Part shown: positions 43,810 to 54,979 of the stretch, piece after piece
Layout: each line of letters begins with the position of its first letter
Position numbering within the stretch: position 1 is the first letter of the stretch
DNA from: Morinoia aosen
Taxonomy: Eukaryota > Arthropoda > Malacostraca > Amphipoda > Talitridae
Assembly (NCBI GenBank): GCA_030386875.1
Contig: CM059566.1
Location: 44,986,068-45,050,067, forward strand
Direction: 5' to 3'
Length of the DNA: 64,000 bases
Program-made: the position numbers and the translations under genes
Notes under the pieces: generated by a model
Databases searched by the model: none
Told to the model about the DNA's origin: nothing
Seen by the model: the letters and a program-made list of their open reading frames with translations, nothing else

Positions 43810-44315
43810 TTAAAGAGCCGTGGTCTTGCGACCCTCCAATGTGAGAGCCCGAGCTGAGAGTTAGGTAGTTTTTTTTTTGTTGAAATGAAATGGTTTTGTT
43901 ATGTTAAGGACCACCTTTTTTCGGTTCACTGCTGTCCTGTTTTCCAGCACCTACTACTTTCTTCTTCAACTTTGGTCTTCTGTTATAATCTTCTATCCCA
44001 ACTTACTGTTTCTATGTCCTTTCTGTGTAGATTCCGCGTTTTCTTGACTCTATAGTAAATGGTGCCTTCCTGTTTCCTCTCTTTGGATCGCATTTGTTGC
44101 TGCGGGAAGGGAGGCTAAAACTGACTACTAATCTAATCTTGCGACCCTCTTTAATTATTCGATTTACAGTCCGACGCTCTCTCTCAGACAACTTCGACTT
44201 GCTGCCATACCTGTGCTTTGCTGAGGACGTTTTTCCTTCTCTTTCAAAGGCAGTCATTACTTTTGAGAAAGCACCTCTCGAAACGTCATGCATTCTGGCA
44301 TTTTCTGTTCCGTGA
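43810..44315 (-). pseudogene. Tc1-like transposase N-terminal fragment split by a SINE-like insertion, unit 1
   Basis: Minus-strand residues 'VSRGAFSKVMTAFEREGKTS' and 'GSKSKLSERERRTVNRIIKE' are the helix-turn-helix of a Tc1-like transposase. The frame resumes beyond the insertion (below 43837) as 'GRKTTAL', then stops. No catalytic domain remains. Confidence 0.7.
43837..44136 (+). mobile_element. SINE-like retroposon nested in the Tc1-like relic, unit 1
   Basis: 300 bp, 5'-truncated, flanked by TCTTGCGACCCTC at 43824..43836 and 44137..44149. The 3' end reads GGGAGGCTAAAACTGACTAC plus TAATCTAA. It is present in unit 2 at the same site, so it predates that duplication. Confidence 0.8.
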
Positions 44316-44743
44316 GTTAAAAAGTTATAACCAAATTTTACATTTAAAGACTTTGAAAAGAAGTTATTTTAAATAAAATTTCAAATAGCTACAATATTTA
44401 ACAATAAAGCATCAAAATATGTCACGTTTTGCTTGTTTATAACATATTCATAAATTGTGATTCCAAAATGTTAAAAGTTTCCATTATTTTGTTCAACTCC
44501 CGTAAAATATATCTCAAGAGCGAGTCGAAAAAGACTGCGGAAATTACAAAAACGCTCTTGGGAATGAAAATTGAAGACAACCCGTCTCGAAAGTAAGGTT
44601 GGGTCATATTACTACTAGTGCGTATCTATAATGTACCAAAAAATTAATTCTTTTAAATCTAGATATCACAATTGACATCGATCAACTGCACGTGACCAAG
44701 TTCGAAAAACGTGATTTCGCTGTGAATGTTTTCACTTTAATTC

Positions 44744-45113
44744 TCTCAGGAGGATACAACTATCGTATTTATGGGAATTAGCACTCCCAGGGGCAAAAAG
44801 TGTGAGGGCACGAGCTTAGAGTTTGGTAGGCCTTCCTTTTGTTGAAATAAAATGTTTTTGTTATGTTAAAGGACCACCTATTTTCGGTTCAATACTGCCC
44901 TGTTTTTCAACAGCTTCTGCTTTCTACTTCAACTTTGATCTTGTTTCATGAACTTCTTCCTCAACTTCCTGTTTCTATGCCCCTTCTACAAAGATTCCGC
45001 GTTCCCTTTAAACTCCATACTAAATGGTGCCTTCCTTCTTCCTCTCTTTGGGTCGCATTTGTTGCGGATAGGGAGGCTTAAACTAACCTATAATCAAATA
45101 TAACCTAATCTAA
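44744..45113 (+). mobile_element. SINE-like retroposon at the unit 1/unit 2 junction
   Basis: Full-length type, starting CTCAGGAGGATACAACTATC and ending ATAACCTAATCTAATC. Its tail is immediately followed by the first base of unit 2. I could not define target duplications, which fits the tail being at a recombination breakpoint. Confidence 0.75.
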
Positions 45114-45469
45114 TCATCGAAAATTTTATTGGTCAAGACATCCATTCCTTTTCGGAGCTATGTATCTCCATTCTGACGTCAAGTGCCAGATTTTGCACTA
45201 AATATGTACTTTTAATAGTGTTACCCTTGATGCTCGTAATGAAGTGAAGAACAAACTTTGATCACTTGTTTTTCTGCTAACCTGCGAGTGACATCAGGAA
45301 ATAAGTTTCTATTGCATTCAATCAAATTTCAATTATACAGAACAATGTATGAGTATTTACCAATTAGTTATTGATATTCATACTTATTAATTATTCTTCA
45401 TTTGGCTAGTCGAGTTTCCCAAAATTGTCATCTCCTCGCTAATGGTATTTTATCTTTCCAAAAAGAAAT

Positions 45470-45745
45470 ATGAGGGGTCCCGAGCTGATGGTTGGGTAGG
45501 GCTTCACTTTATGGAATGAAAAGGTATTTTATTTCGTCACGAAAATTTTTTCGGCTCTCAAATGTTCACCTTTCGACACCAATGACTTTCTTTTCCGTCA
45601 AGTTTCATTTTTTTTCAAGTTGCATTTTGCTGTTCCTATGCGCAAAGGTTGAGGACACGCCTCGTAATTGATTACTCATTCCATAATTCCATACTAAACT
45701 GTGCCTTTTTCATTTCGCTCAAGGGAACAAGTTTTATGTGGTTAT
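45470..45745 (+). repeat. Diverged SINE-like relic, unit 2
   Basis: Counterpart of 33240..33560, with 'GGGGTCCCGAGCTGATGGTT' and 'CCATACTAAACTGTGCC'. Confidence 0.5.
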
Positions 45746-45926
45746 GGACCTTCAAACTAGCTGAAAGACCAATGTAATCAGAACTAATTTCATGCTCGTT
45801 CGTTATTTTACCCTGCTCTGCAGTGCGTAATTCTCACATTCAAATTCGAATTTAGTCGCGTTCACTGATTTAGTTTGGGATTATTTCTTGTACATGAGGG
45901 CACAAACACATGGAAGAGAAATGAGC

Positions 45927-45932
45927 TTTATT
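45927..45932 (-). terminator. poly(A) signal of trypsin D
   Basis: AATAAA on the minus strand, 125 nt past the stop, in the same context as C and E. Confidence 0.75.
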
Positions 45933-46056
45933 ATTGCAGTACAAAGCTAATGCATACTGAAATTTTGAGTACGACCATTGAAAATTTTATGAGTAACAAT
46001 GACGAATATCAGTAAGAGGAAATTGGAAATATTCATCATGAAGCACAAAATGGGCT

Positions 46057-47939
46057 TTAAGCATTGGCTTGAATCCAGTCGACGAAGTAAGAGACTTCAG
46101 TGTAGACTCCAGGGTATCCAGCCTCGGCACAACCACGGCCCCAGGACACGACACCGATGAGGTAGCCTTCGCTGGCCAAGGGTCCGCCGGAGTCTCCCTG
46201 GCAGGAGTCCTTGCCTTCTTCTCCGGCGCAGATCATGGAGTCGGCCACTGCAAGCGCTCCATAACTCTCCCGGCAGGATTCATCAGACACGATAGGGACA
46301 GTTACTTTCTGAAGAGTGTCGGGGGTGTCTCCTCCACTAGTGAGGGTACCCCATCCGGTCACCAGAGCATCTCCGGTAAATTCCTGCCCTGCAGCTGGGA
46401 TAGGGATCGCTGAGACAAAGTCGTCGAAAACAAGAGAAGAATCGAAGAACAGCAAAGAAATATCGTTGTAGGTTGTGACCGAGCTGTAGTCTTCGTGCAG
46501 GACAATCCTAACCACATCCCGAGCTTGTTCAGTTCCATCGTCGTTCGACTGACTGAACTCACCGGCGACGATCTGAAACATTTTAAAAGCGAAAGTTTTA
46601 GTCAGGGTAACGGCGCTTCCGTTGTTCGAAACGTGAAATTCCACATGCAGATCCTCGACTGTTCATAATAGAATATAACTTCTTGATTAAATGTTCATCC
46701 AAAACTTACAGAAAATACGAACATGTTCAAAATTGAATACGATTGGATCTAGTACGACTTACTCATACACTTTTAAAATCGGCAACAAATTATCTATGAA
46801 GTAAATCTGGCTGACGTGTAACACTTGAATGATTCCAGAATACACTTAATTGCTGTAGATGAGAATATCTTACTCGGAGATTCACTGGAGCATCGTAGTC
46901 TTCACCGTAGACGCAATGACCTGCGCAGATGGCGACGTCCTCGCTGTAGATCGAGGCCCCGCAGAAGTGGAAGTTGATGCCGAAGGTAGTGTCCTGGAAG
47001 CTGAGCTGGTAGGGGATCTCTCCAGGGGTGACTTCAGTGCCTCCCACGATCCTGTTGTGGCCCCTCCTGTACCGGGGGATGGTTTGAGGAGCCGCTGTAA
47101 TAACAGAGAAAAATTCAGGCGCGTTTTATTTTTCATCTTTAAAAGTAGTGCAGTGGGTTCATACAAATTTTTACTGACGCCAGTGGCCAAGTCAATTGTT
47201 AAAATTTGAGTTGTTTATGACAGACCAGATTGAAATCATGTAATATCCAGTATAGAAGAGAGTGTTGTTCAATTTCATGCCTGAACGTTGAGAGGAATGA
47301 TGTTTGCCGTTTCCGATGAGTAACTGCGCTCTAAGATTCAGCCAAAGTTCATTAGTTATCCTAGTTTGCAGTCATTTTATCCTCTGTGTGAATATTTGAA
47401 ATAACGAAGCAAGTCTTAAATTTTCTGCTGTTTTCTCGCCCTAATAGCAAAGTGCATTTAGTCAGAACAAAAATTCACTTTGCTTATATCGTGAATTAAT
47501 CGCGTTAAAAATTCCAATGGAATTAACTCGAACATGAGGATGTTATAATTCCATGTTTTTAAACAGGTTTAATGTCTTCATCTACCCAAAAGTTGTCAGA
47601 AAATACGCAGACTGACACTGCATGTATTTCGCTCCAGGAAAATTCGGAGCTTTCCATGGCTAGGAATCGACAAGCATTGTCGCTTCCGTTAAATTAGCCT
47701 CGAGGAACATGATTGAAACTTAATAACTTAATAATATATTTTTGAGCACTGTTGTATTTCGTCAGAATTTAAACTTTCAAACAATTGAAACCTCATAATG
47801 CTTTCAGAGACAATGCTAAAAATTAGATTTTCATGCACGAGATACCCTTCACCTTTCAACGCCTACGGTCATTATGCACTGCATTAGTTCACTCACCGAG
47901 GGCAGTGGCGACCAGGAGGCACAGAATGAAGACCTTCAT
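46057..47939 (-). CDS. Trypsin D, secreted digestive-type serine protease (3 exons)
   Basis: Exons: 47897..47939, 46874..47094 and 46057..46572, giving 259 aa; introns 802 and 301 bp, all GT-AG. Signal, activation site and catalytic residues (His74, Asp125, Ser216, Asp210) are as in C. The protein differs from C at only a few positions: 'SSLVF' for 'SSLAF', 'YGALAV' for 'YGTLAV' and 'IQANA' for 'IQDNA'. The open frame runs on past the exon 3 acceptor (to 46644), but the conserved CAG at 46573 marks the exon start. Many silent changes in exon 3 are unique to D, while E keeps the C version. See the mosaic finding. Confidence 0.95.
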
Positions 47940-47989
47940 GTCGAACTGGGGTATGTTGAATGGAAGTGCCTACCGACAATCGTGCCTCG

Positions 47990-47997
47990 TTTTTATA
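47990..47997 (-). promoter_or_regulatory. TATA box of trypsin D
   Basis: TATAAAAA, 51 bp from the ATG. The surrounding leader is almost the same as in C and identical to E. Confidence 0.75.
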
Positions 47998-48469
47998 GGC
48001 CAAAACGGTGGGAAACATTGCACATTTTGTTGTAGATGTCTGTGAGAAACAAACAACAGAGATTAAATCGAGCCGTCTGACGTTTGGGGCTGCTGCCGGC
48101 GACTGGGAATTACAACAACGTTGCAGATTTTACGATAAAGCATGAAGTTGTGCACCCATCATGGTTAACCAACTGATTGTTTCGTAACGTTAAATTCGCC
48201 GCAATTTGAAAACTTTTATATCTCTATGGTATTTATTCTAAATTTTACCATCACGATCGGAGTTTCAACTTGATTTTTTTATGAGTTGCCTACATCAGTG
48301 TATGTTTATGATGAATCCTAAATTAAAACACTAAATCTGTTCTGATAATCTCCTGCAACGAACACAAGCAGCGCTCTTTCTAAAATGTCGGAAGGATTTT
48401 AATATCAGGACTACAGTGATAGTTTTTTAAGATTAAGTGACTCCTCAGTGATCGAGCAATAGGTTAAGG

Positions 48470-48790
48470 TTAGTCCATTCGCCCATCCTATATGCTATGG
48501 TTACTGGTACCCTGGACGGGAGAAACTTACTATTAGGTTACCTCGCTGTACATAGGTCTTCGGGGACTACAAGTTTTTGTACTCATTTTAATTTTTCAGT
48601 CTTCATTCACTTTCCCATCTTTGTTTTGCATTTACATGTCTCTTGAACTTTTTCTTTACATGCGAAGGGTATCCTGTGTAGGAACTTATGTTGAACATCG
48701 ATTCTCCGATTTTTCAGTCCATGTTAAATGGTTCCCTTGCTTCGCTCTCTTTAGGGTCGCCTTTGTAGTGACTAGGGAGTATTAAAGCTA
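48470..48790 (+). repeat. Diverged SINE-like relic, unit 2
   Basis: Counterpart of 36590..36915 ('AGGTCTTCGGGGACTACAAG', 'CAGTCCATGTTAAATGG'). Confidence 0.5.
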
Positions 48791-49606
48791 CTGGCATCAT
48801 GAAAATATAAAGAAAAATAATCTGCTTACGATGCTCGAGTGTATTTCAAGAGTGCAACATCTCCGCCTTGTCAGCGCCGCTAATAACGCTGACAAAGCAA
48901 AGCCTTTAACATCCGGAAGAAGTGAAATGATATTAAAAAAGAAAATCAGTCCAGGCGGCTGGTTTCATGGTACGCCGACCTCTTGTACGTACGAGAGCAG
49001 TGAGGAATGATAGACGAGGCCTAGCTAACAATTGTTCTAGCCCAAGATTCTGTAGAGTTAGGTAGTTTGAGCGATATTTTGCGTTAGTGATCTCAAAGGC
49101 ACGCTGCCGAGAGTAGACACTACCAGCATAATCCCATGCTTGTAGCTTGAATAAAACGAATCAAGTGTGATCTAATTATAATCATAATAATACACAGAAG
49201 AAACTCCAAATTTTGGATACTGGATACTACAACTGGGTCTTTCGCATGAAAATTTGTTCAAAAGCCTCGGGCTTGTTCTAAGAGCTATTGATTTCATTCA
49301 GATGAAACGTAGCTTTAAATTCTGTTTTTCATGGGCGATTTTCTACATTATTATTTTTTCAGAGGAGCGCTGCTTTACGATTTTGAACCAATGATATCAA
49401 TATTAATATTCAACTATCCGACTATTAGAATTTTTAGTACTGCGATTCTAAATTATTTCACCGAACACTGATTTCATTTCAAGCCGCTGGTACTGGTAAT
49501 TTACCAGTGAATGATACACATAACGTTAGGTATTTCTCTTCTTCATTAAGTTAGTTTACTTTTGATCTTTAATTTACAAGCAATGTTTAATTCTAAAATG
49601 ATATAA

Positions 49607-49690
49607 GTCCCGTAGCCTACAAGATAAGACCGCACCTTCCGCAACAAATGTCGGTTTTACTCGTGGCCATACCAACCAGGGAATTTTCAA
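49607..49690 (+). other. tRNA-like pseudogene, unit 2
   Basis: Counterpart of 37762. The A-box-like region is further degraded (TAGCCTACAAGATAAGACC) while the B-box-like TCGGTTTTACTCGTGG is kept. Confidence 0.3.
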
Positions 49691-49828
49691 TGTTGGAAAA
49701 AGGAATAACTTAGCATAATTCCTTACTCAGCTCTCGGACATACTGGCTCATATGGGGAGCACCGTCATACCCTAAGTGACGCAGAATAAAAAAAATCAAA
49801 GGGACATTTTTCAAATTAAGATATTTTC

Positions 49829-50545
49829 ATGTCTCGTCTTATAGCAGCCGTACTGAATTGCTCCAACGACTATCGTGGTCTGCCAAGTTTCTTGCGTCCT
49901 TGCCTACCGAAGGATATTTCGGCGCATGGGGCTCTTTTTCGAAGAGCAAAACATTTTTGTGAAATTTCTGATAGTTTCTTCAACGCAGGGGTTGTTGAAT
50001 TGCTCTCCGGTCATGATCCTGACAATTTAGGGTTCCAACAAAACGGTACAGCATTGCATGCCTCTTGACGTTCACTCACAATCGTGCATGACTTGTTTCC
50101 ACGTCAGTTATTGATAGTCATTGTTCCTCTGCAGTGCAGATTTGCGCCATTTGTGTTAGGTAGCACTGCTGATGATCTTGCTACAATTTTAAACCTTCCT
50201 TCTTTCCGACGACAGTATAGGTTAAAATTTATTTCATCAATCCACATCAATGTTCTTTCATTTGCCAGAGCTTGAAACAGATTTTCCAAACATTGTGCTC
50301 TTCTGGTTTTGTTACCCGGAGCTTTGACATTGTAAATCATTTGACGCTCATTTTTCAAGGAAATCAGTTGACCGTCCAACCAGTTCTTCATCGTGGCGAC
50401 GCATTTAAATACATTGAAGCTATCGTTGCAATTATGATGAGTTCCGATATAGCTGTCGGACATTCCTCAATTAGATCGACGATGCAGTTTATCATTTCTT
50501 CTATTCTGTTGGTTTTTGATCCTAATTTTTGCTTGTACTCATGTT
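49829..50545 (-). pseudogene. Tc1/mariner (IS630)-superfamily transposase relic, unit 2
   Basis: Counterpart of 37981..38600. It is slightly longer on the N-terminal side, where a second frame reads 'EEMINCIVDLIEECPTAI' ahead of 'MKNWLDGQLISLKNERQM'. The 'IDEINFNLYCRRKEGR' block is kept. The extra segment at 50383-50430 was lost from unit 1. Confidence 0.65.
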
Positions 50546-50783
50546 GTTCATTTCATATCCAATCATAAGCTATGGGACATTTTTCTTCTATTTTTTTTGA
50601 AGCTCTCTCCAAATCTTTTCTTCATTGAATGCTTCGCAAATTTTTCTTCCGCTGCTTACAAATATCTTGTTATGTTTCATTGCGAGAGGTCTTTCTGCAT
50701 GTGATAAAATCTTCAAAGGAAAGTAGAAATATAAATCTTTGTTGGAATGGTGAAATATATTTGCAGTTGTTATTGTGATACAG

Positions 50784-50883
50784 GTGAAATTGATTTTCAG
50801 TTTGTGAAATTGATTTTTCGTTTGTTGAATTGATTTTTTGTTTGTGAAATTGATTTTTCGTTTGTGAAATTGATTTTTCGTTT
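50784..50883. repeat. 20-bp tandem array, unit 2
   Basis: Five units as in unit 1. The middle unit carries TTGAATTGA in place of GTGAAATTGA. Confidence 0.9.
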
Positions 50884-51774
50884 GTGTGAAAATGAATTTC
50901 GTCATTGTGAAATTGTTTTTACTCTTGTGCGAAATTTAATTTCATTGGTGTTTTTAGACCTGAAAATGGGATAATGTACACGGCCTGTCAAAAATAACGC
51001 AATTCGATAATGTTCGACAAAGCACGTAAATCGTGTGATCAGGTATCACAGATATGGTCACTATGCACTAAGCATTTTATTCTAGCAAAATTATCCTTCA
51101 AAATTAACCTATAGAAAAGGTATTACTGATTATGATGGTATAACTGATACGGGGAAATAAATACTAGGTTCGGGTTTTCATGGGAAATACTGTATAGTGG
51201 ACTCGTATTTGGGGAATATCGTCCTGGAAGTCGATAATTGAAAAAGATCGTATCCACGAGACAGCTTACAAGGAAATTAAATTCTGCCTCATATTAAGAC
51301 AAAGACCAGGGTGAAAAATTTGTTTCATATTACTGTTAGTAGGCTGGTGAATTTGGCTCATGTTATTATTGGAAGCAGAGCAAAGATGGGAGCATTCAAG
51401 TTTAAAACCATTCAGGAACACAAAGAAACGACACCATTAGAGTTTTATAAGGATATGTATAGATAAGAAATAAGCGAAAGACTTATGGGAAAACCGAAAC
51501 GGTTATCTGGCATTGCACTCAACCGAGTGATTTGCAGTAGACGAAAAGATGTCTGAGTTCCCATGCAGTGGAACTCAAATTAGACACATGGGGAATTCGG
51601 TGTCTTATTTCATGCTCTCTCATGCTTATCTCAAGAGACTGTTTCTTTTTTCAAGGCAACACGAGATGATAATTGGCTGGCTTTAACTCCAATACCACCT
51701 AACGTACTGCAGTTTCCGTGTCTTATTGTTTGGTCATCTAATATTATTCAGATTCTGGAAAGTAATTTTTCTTC

Positions 51775-51930
51775 AACCGAATTATCTTTAGAAACTTATA
51801 AACGAAGAACGCTGTCAATATTGAAATCATATTTATTAGAACTTTACAAGGTCTTAGAATTAAATATCTACAAAGAGTCTACGGTATTCACTCTGTAAAA
51901 CGTTTCGGAGACCAGCTCCGTCCTCAGTAA
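51775..51930 (-). repeat. Penelope-like 3'-end relic with hammerhead-like core, unit 2
   Basis: Counterpart of 39880..40040. The core is at 51901..51927 on the minus strand (CTGAGGA, GGAG/CTCC stem, GAAAC). Confidence 0.5.
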
Positions 51931-52283
51931 ATCCTTCTATAAAGAATAATAAAAATGAACAAAGAAAAATTCAGTCAAATCTGAAGAACAATTAGAAAGA
52001 ACAGATTCGAGCATGCCTTCTTCAACTTACTGTTTTCTACGCTTTGTATGTGCTCGCAAAAATGAAAGTGGACCTGGTTTGCATAATGAAAAATGTCACC
52101 ATTGATATATCTTCATCGGTTTTCGAGAACTCGTTGCTTTTATCATACTTCAATGAAAGAAGGCCTTGGTACCTATGCTAATAAAGCAGAACATCACATT
52201 CTATATCACGGTTTTCAACTTGGCACTCCATGATCCGATCTTATTATAATGAAATTAACTTAACTAAGCGAAAGAGACTATAT

Positions 52284-52350
52284 TTATATATATATATATA
52301 TGTATATATACAACAAAATACATGTATATAGTACATATTTATAGATCTAT
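52284..52350. repeat. AT microsatellite, unit 2
   Basis: (TA)n with TGTATATA interruption. Target region of the Penelope-like insertion. Confidence 0.8.
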
Positions 52351-52473
52351 AATATAATATAAAATTCATTAGGAATTTAAAAACGAAGAATGCACTACAT
52401 ATTGAAATCATATTTATATTTAATTAAGATGCTACACTAACTATATATTCGAAACCAAGTCAATTCTATAAAA

Positions 52474-52500
52474 CGTTTCGGAGACCAGCTCCATCTTCAG
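52474..52500 (-). ncRNA. Hammerhead-like core, left arm of the Penelope-like element
   Basis: CTGAAGA, GGAG-CTGGT-CTCC hairpin, GAAAC on the minus strand. This fits the CUGANGA - helix II - GAAA consensus. Helix III would be very short, as reported for Penelope-like elements. Activity untested. Confidence 0.4.
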
Positions 52501-52568
52501 TTAACCGTCTGCAAGTAAAAAGTAAAGAAAATCAGTCTTCTATACAAAACACAAGGGTACAATAAAAT

Positions 52569-52934
52569 TTACAAGTGAATTTGTAATGGGTATGAACTAT
52601 TGGCGCTATTAAGATCTGGTTTTTCTTTTGAAATAAAAAGAGATTCTAAAATACGTAGATCTAAGTCATTGGATGCTGTGCGTAAGATTGAAAAATTTTC
52701 CTCTGCTATTCGGTCACAACACTGCTCGCTGTGAAGGCGGATAGATGAATGAGGCGGTTGGGTCAAAGGTCTTCCGCTACGGTAGCTGACTCCACGGTGT
52801 TGGGCAATCCTAATATAGAATGGCAAAGTCGTCATGCCGACATAGCCAGATGTACACTGTACACAACTAAACTTATACACAATGGATGCCCGCATCCGTT
52901 TAGGAATCACGTCCTTGTAGCACTGCTCCTTCAC
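52569..52934 (-). pseudogene. GIY-YIG endonuclease domain of a Penelope-like element (5'-truncated)
   Basis: 121 codons in the left arm and spacer: 'SIVYKFSCVQCTSGYVGMTT' holds the paired 'VY' and 'GYVG' strands of GIY-YIG nucleases. 'LPFYIRIAQHRGVSYRSG' carries the conserved Arg helix and 'ILESLFISKEKPDLN' the conserved Glu. The reverse transcriptase upstream is absent. The frame itself is unbroken. Confidence 0.8.
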
Positions 52935-53096
52935 AGCGAGCAGTGTTGTGACCGAATAGCAGAGGAAAATTTTTCAATCTTACGCACAGCATCCAATGAC
53001 TTAGATCTACGTATTTTAGAATCTCTTTTTATTTCAAAAGAAAAACCAGATCTTAATAGCGCCAATAGTTCATACCCATTACAAATTCACTTTTAA
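52928..53096 (+). pseudogene. GIY-YIG C-terminal half, inverted copy
   Basis: In the right arm the plus strand encodes the same C-terminal half ('SEQCCDRIAEENFSILRTAS' to 'SSYPLQIHF', stop at 53096). The N-terminal GIY and YIG strands are missing, so this copy is non-functional. Confidence 0.8.
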
Positions 53097-53163
53097 ATTT
53101 ATTGTACCCTTGTGTTTTGTATAGAAGACTGATTTTCTTTACTTTTTACTTGCAGACGGTTAA

Positions 53164-53190
53164 CTGAAGATGGAGCTGGTCTCCGAAACG
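53164..53190 (+). ncRNA. Hammerhead-like core, right arm of the Penelope-like element
   Basis: Exact inverse of the left-arm motif (CTGAAGATGGAGCTGGTCTC then CGAAACG). It lies about 70 nt past the endonuclease stop. Confidence 0.4.
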
Positions 53191-53414
53191 TTTTATAGAA
53201 TTGACTTGGTTTCGAATATATAGTTAGTGTAGCATCTTAATTAAATATAAATATGATTTCAATATGTAGTGCATTCTTCGTTTTTAAATTCCTAATGATC
53301 ATTCGCCTGAAGAAAAGCAACTTCTCTGACAATATAAAATTCAAATTATATATGTATATGATATATAATACATATTATATATACATGTGAAATAGGTTTT
53401 CAATGATAAAATCT

Positions 53415-53580
53415 ATTCCTGTCGTGTGAAATTGATTTTTTATTTGTGTGAAATAATATTTTCGTTCGTGTGAAATTGCCTTTTCGTTTGAGAGAAATTA
53501 ATCGTTAGAGTGAAATTAAATTTCGTTAGCGTGAAATTGTTTTTGGGCTTATGAGAAATTAAATGTTGTTGGTGTGAACT
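53415..53580. repeat. Degenerate relative of the 20-bp array, unit 2
   Basis: Counterpart of 40555..40735, almost identical. Confidence 0.6.
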
Positions 53581-53704
53581 AGACCTAAAATTTGTACAGT
53601 TGAACAGAACGAGAACTGAATTATGCGGCGAATTGCGAGGCATATTACAAAGAGGAACTGAAGGCATAGGACAGGCGAGGTTCAGGCTGGTCAAGTTAGT
53701 CCTT

Positions 53705-53960
53705 CTTGCGTCGTGGCGACCGGCGCCCAGGTGGGATACTGTGAGGCTACCTCAGCTGTAGTTAGGCCTTCGAGAATTTTGTCTTTCGTGCTCACTTTGT
53801 TTTTTGCTGTTTCAATGCCCTCGTCGTTATCTCTTCTTGGTCTTTTCTTACCCTTCCTTTGAAATACGGTGTCTTTATGCATAGGATATCCTGTGTGAGA
53901 GTAGATCTCGTGTATAGATTACGCGTTTCCTATAGTGCAATCGTAATGGTTCTTTCCGCT
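53705..53960 (+). repeat. Diverged SINE-like relic, unit 2
   Basis: Counterpart of 40840..41110, with only a few substitutions. Confidence 0.4.
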
Positions 53961-54121
53961 CGCTCGTGTGAGATCACCTTTACTCTAGTGATGAAATCAC
54001 GGATAGACTTATCCTCTATCATAATATGCTAGTGTACACGACCCGTCAAAAATGACGGAATTCGATAATTTCCTTCAATTAATCTTACAAATGTAGATGA
54101 CAAACAAATGTATTCATCTAT

Positions 54122-54975
54122 ATAGGGTGTTTAAGAATAAGAGGTACAAAATTGCACGCTAAGTAGAAAATGGCAAAAAAAAAAAAATACTTTTCTTGTA
54201 TGAAATTTTCCGAAAAATTCAGGTTTGTACGATATTAGCTGTTTATTGTTTTAAAGGATGAAATTTTATTCCACAATAACTCAGAATATTTATTTTGAAT
54301 TTACTATACAAAAATTGTTCAAAATGTGTTCCACCTACATCAATGCACTTTTCAAATCTTAGGCCTTAACGACTGTCGGATATTAAGAAACACGTCTGTC
54401 ATTTAGGAAATTTCACCAGCAGCCACTGCAACTCTGGCCACGAGATCTTCTTGAGATTCAATGGGTGTAGCATAAACAAGGCTCTTCATGTGTCCCCCCC
54501 CAAAAAAGAAATAGAGTGGAGTCATGTCAGAAGAACTAGGAGGCCATGCAACAGGACCCATTCTCTCGACTCACCTATTATGAAATTGACCTTTCTTGTA
54601 ATTTCGGACACTAATATGGTAATGTGCTGGAGTGCCATCATGCTGGAACCACATTCTTCTTCTTATTGCAAGGGGTGAATCTTCGAGTAACTCAGGAAGT
54701 ACTTCTTCTGAGAAAACTCTGTAATTTTTCCCGTTGAGAGGCGATGGCATAATATTAGGTCTAATAATTTGGTTATGGATGATACCAGCCCAAACATTCG
54801 TGGTACGAATGTCCACGCACAATATGAGAGTTTTCAAGTGCCCATTCATGTTCACTGTGGGAATTGAACACTCCCTCATGAGTGAATGTTGCTTCATCCG
54901 AAAACAGTACACGTTCGGAGAAGTTAGTTTTTTTGCAATTCTGTGTAGTTCCTAATGCGGCCTAATTTGGATTTG
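54122..54975 (-). pseudogene. mariner-type (DDD/E) transposase pseudogene, unit 2
   Basis: Counterpart of 41259..42110. It carries the same frameshifts and the same run of C then A (about 54495), so the gene was dead before the duplication. From 54451 to 54912 I see essentially no difference from unit 1. Confidence 0.75.
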
Positions 54976-54979
54976 AATG

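Larger units (their letters stand above)
32930..45115. repeat. Tandem unit 1 (about 12.2 kb) containing trypsin C
   Basis: Homology to unit 2 starts at 'CATCGAAA.TT.TATTGGT' (32930 against 45116) and continues to the end of the SINE-like copy at 45113. Corresponding landmarks: trypsin stop 33837/46057, trypsin ATG 35737/47939, transposase relic 37981/49829, 20-bp array 38896/50784, mariner-type relic 41707/54571. Offsets change at insertions private to one unit. Confidence 0.85.
52369..53330. mobile_element. Penelope-like retroelement, two 3' ends in inverted orientation
   Basis: A 962-bp insertion private to unit 2, flanked by a perfect 13-bp duplication AATATAAAATTCA (52356..52368 and 53331..53343). 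It is a near-perfect palindrome: arms of about 370 bp (52367..52737 and 52928..53297) around a 190-bp spacer. Each arm carries the end of a GIY-YIG endonuclease frame and a hammerhead-like core. Penelope-like elements are known for 5'-truncated, inverted or tandem copies, hammerhead motifs and a GIY-YIG domain after the reverse transcriptase. Only 3' parts remain here. Confidence 0.8.
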
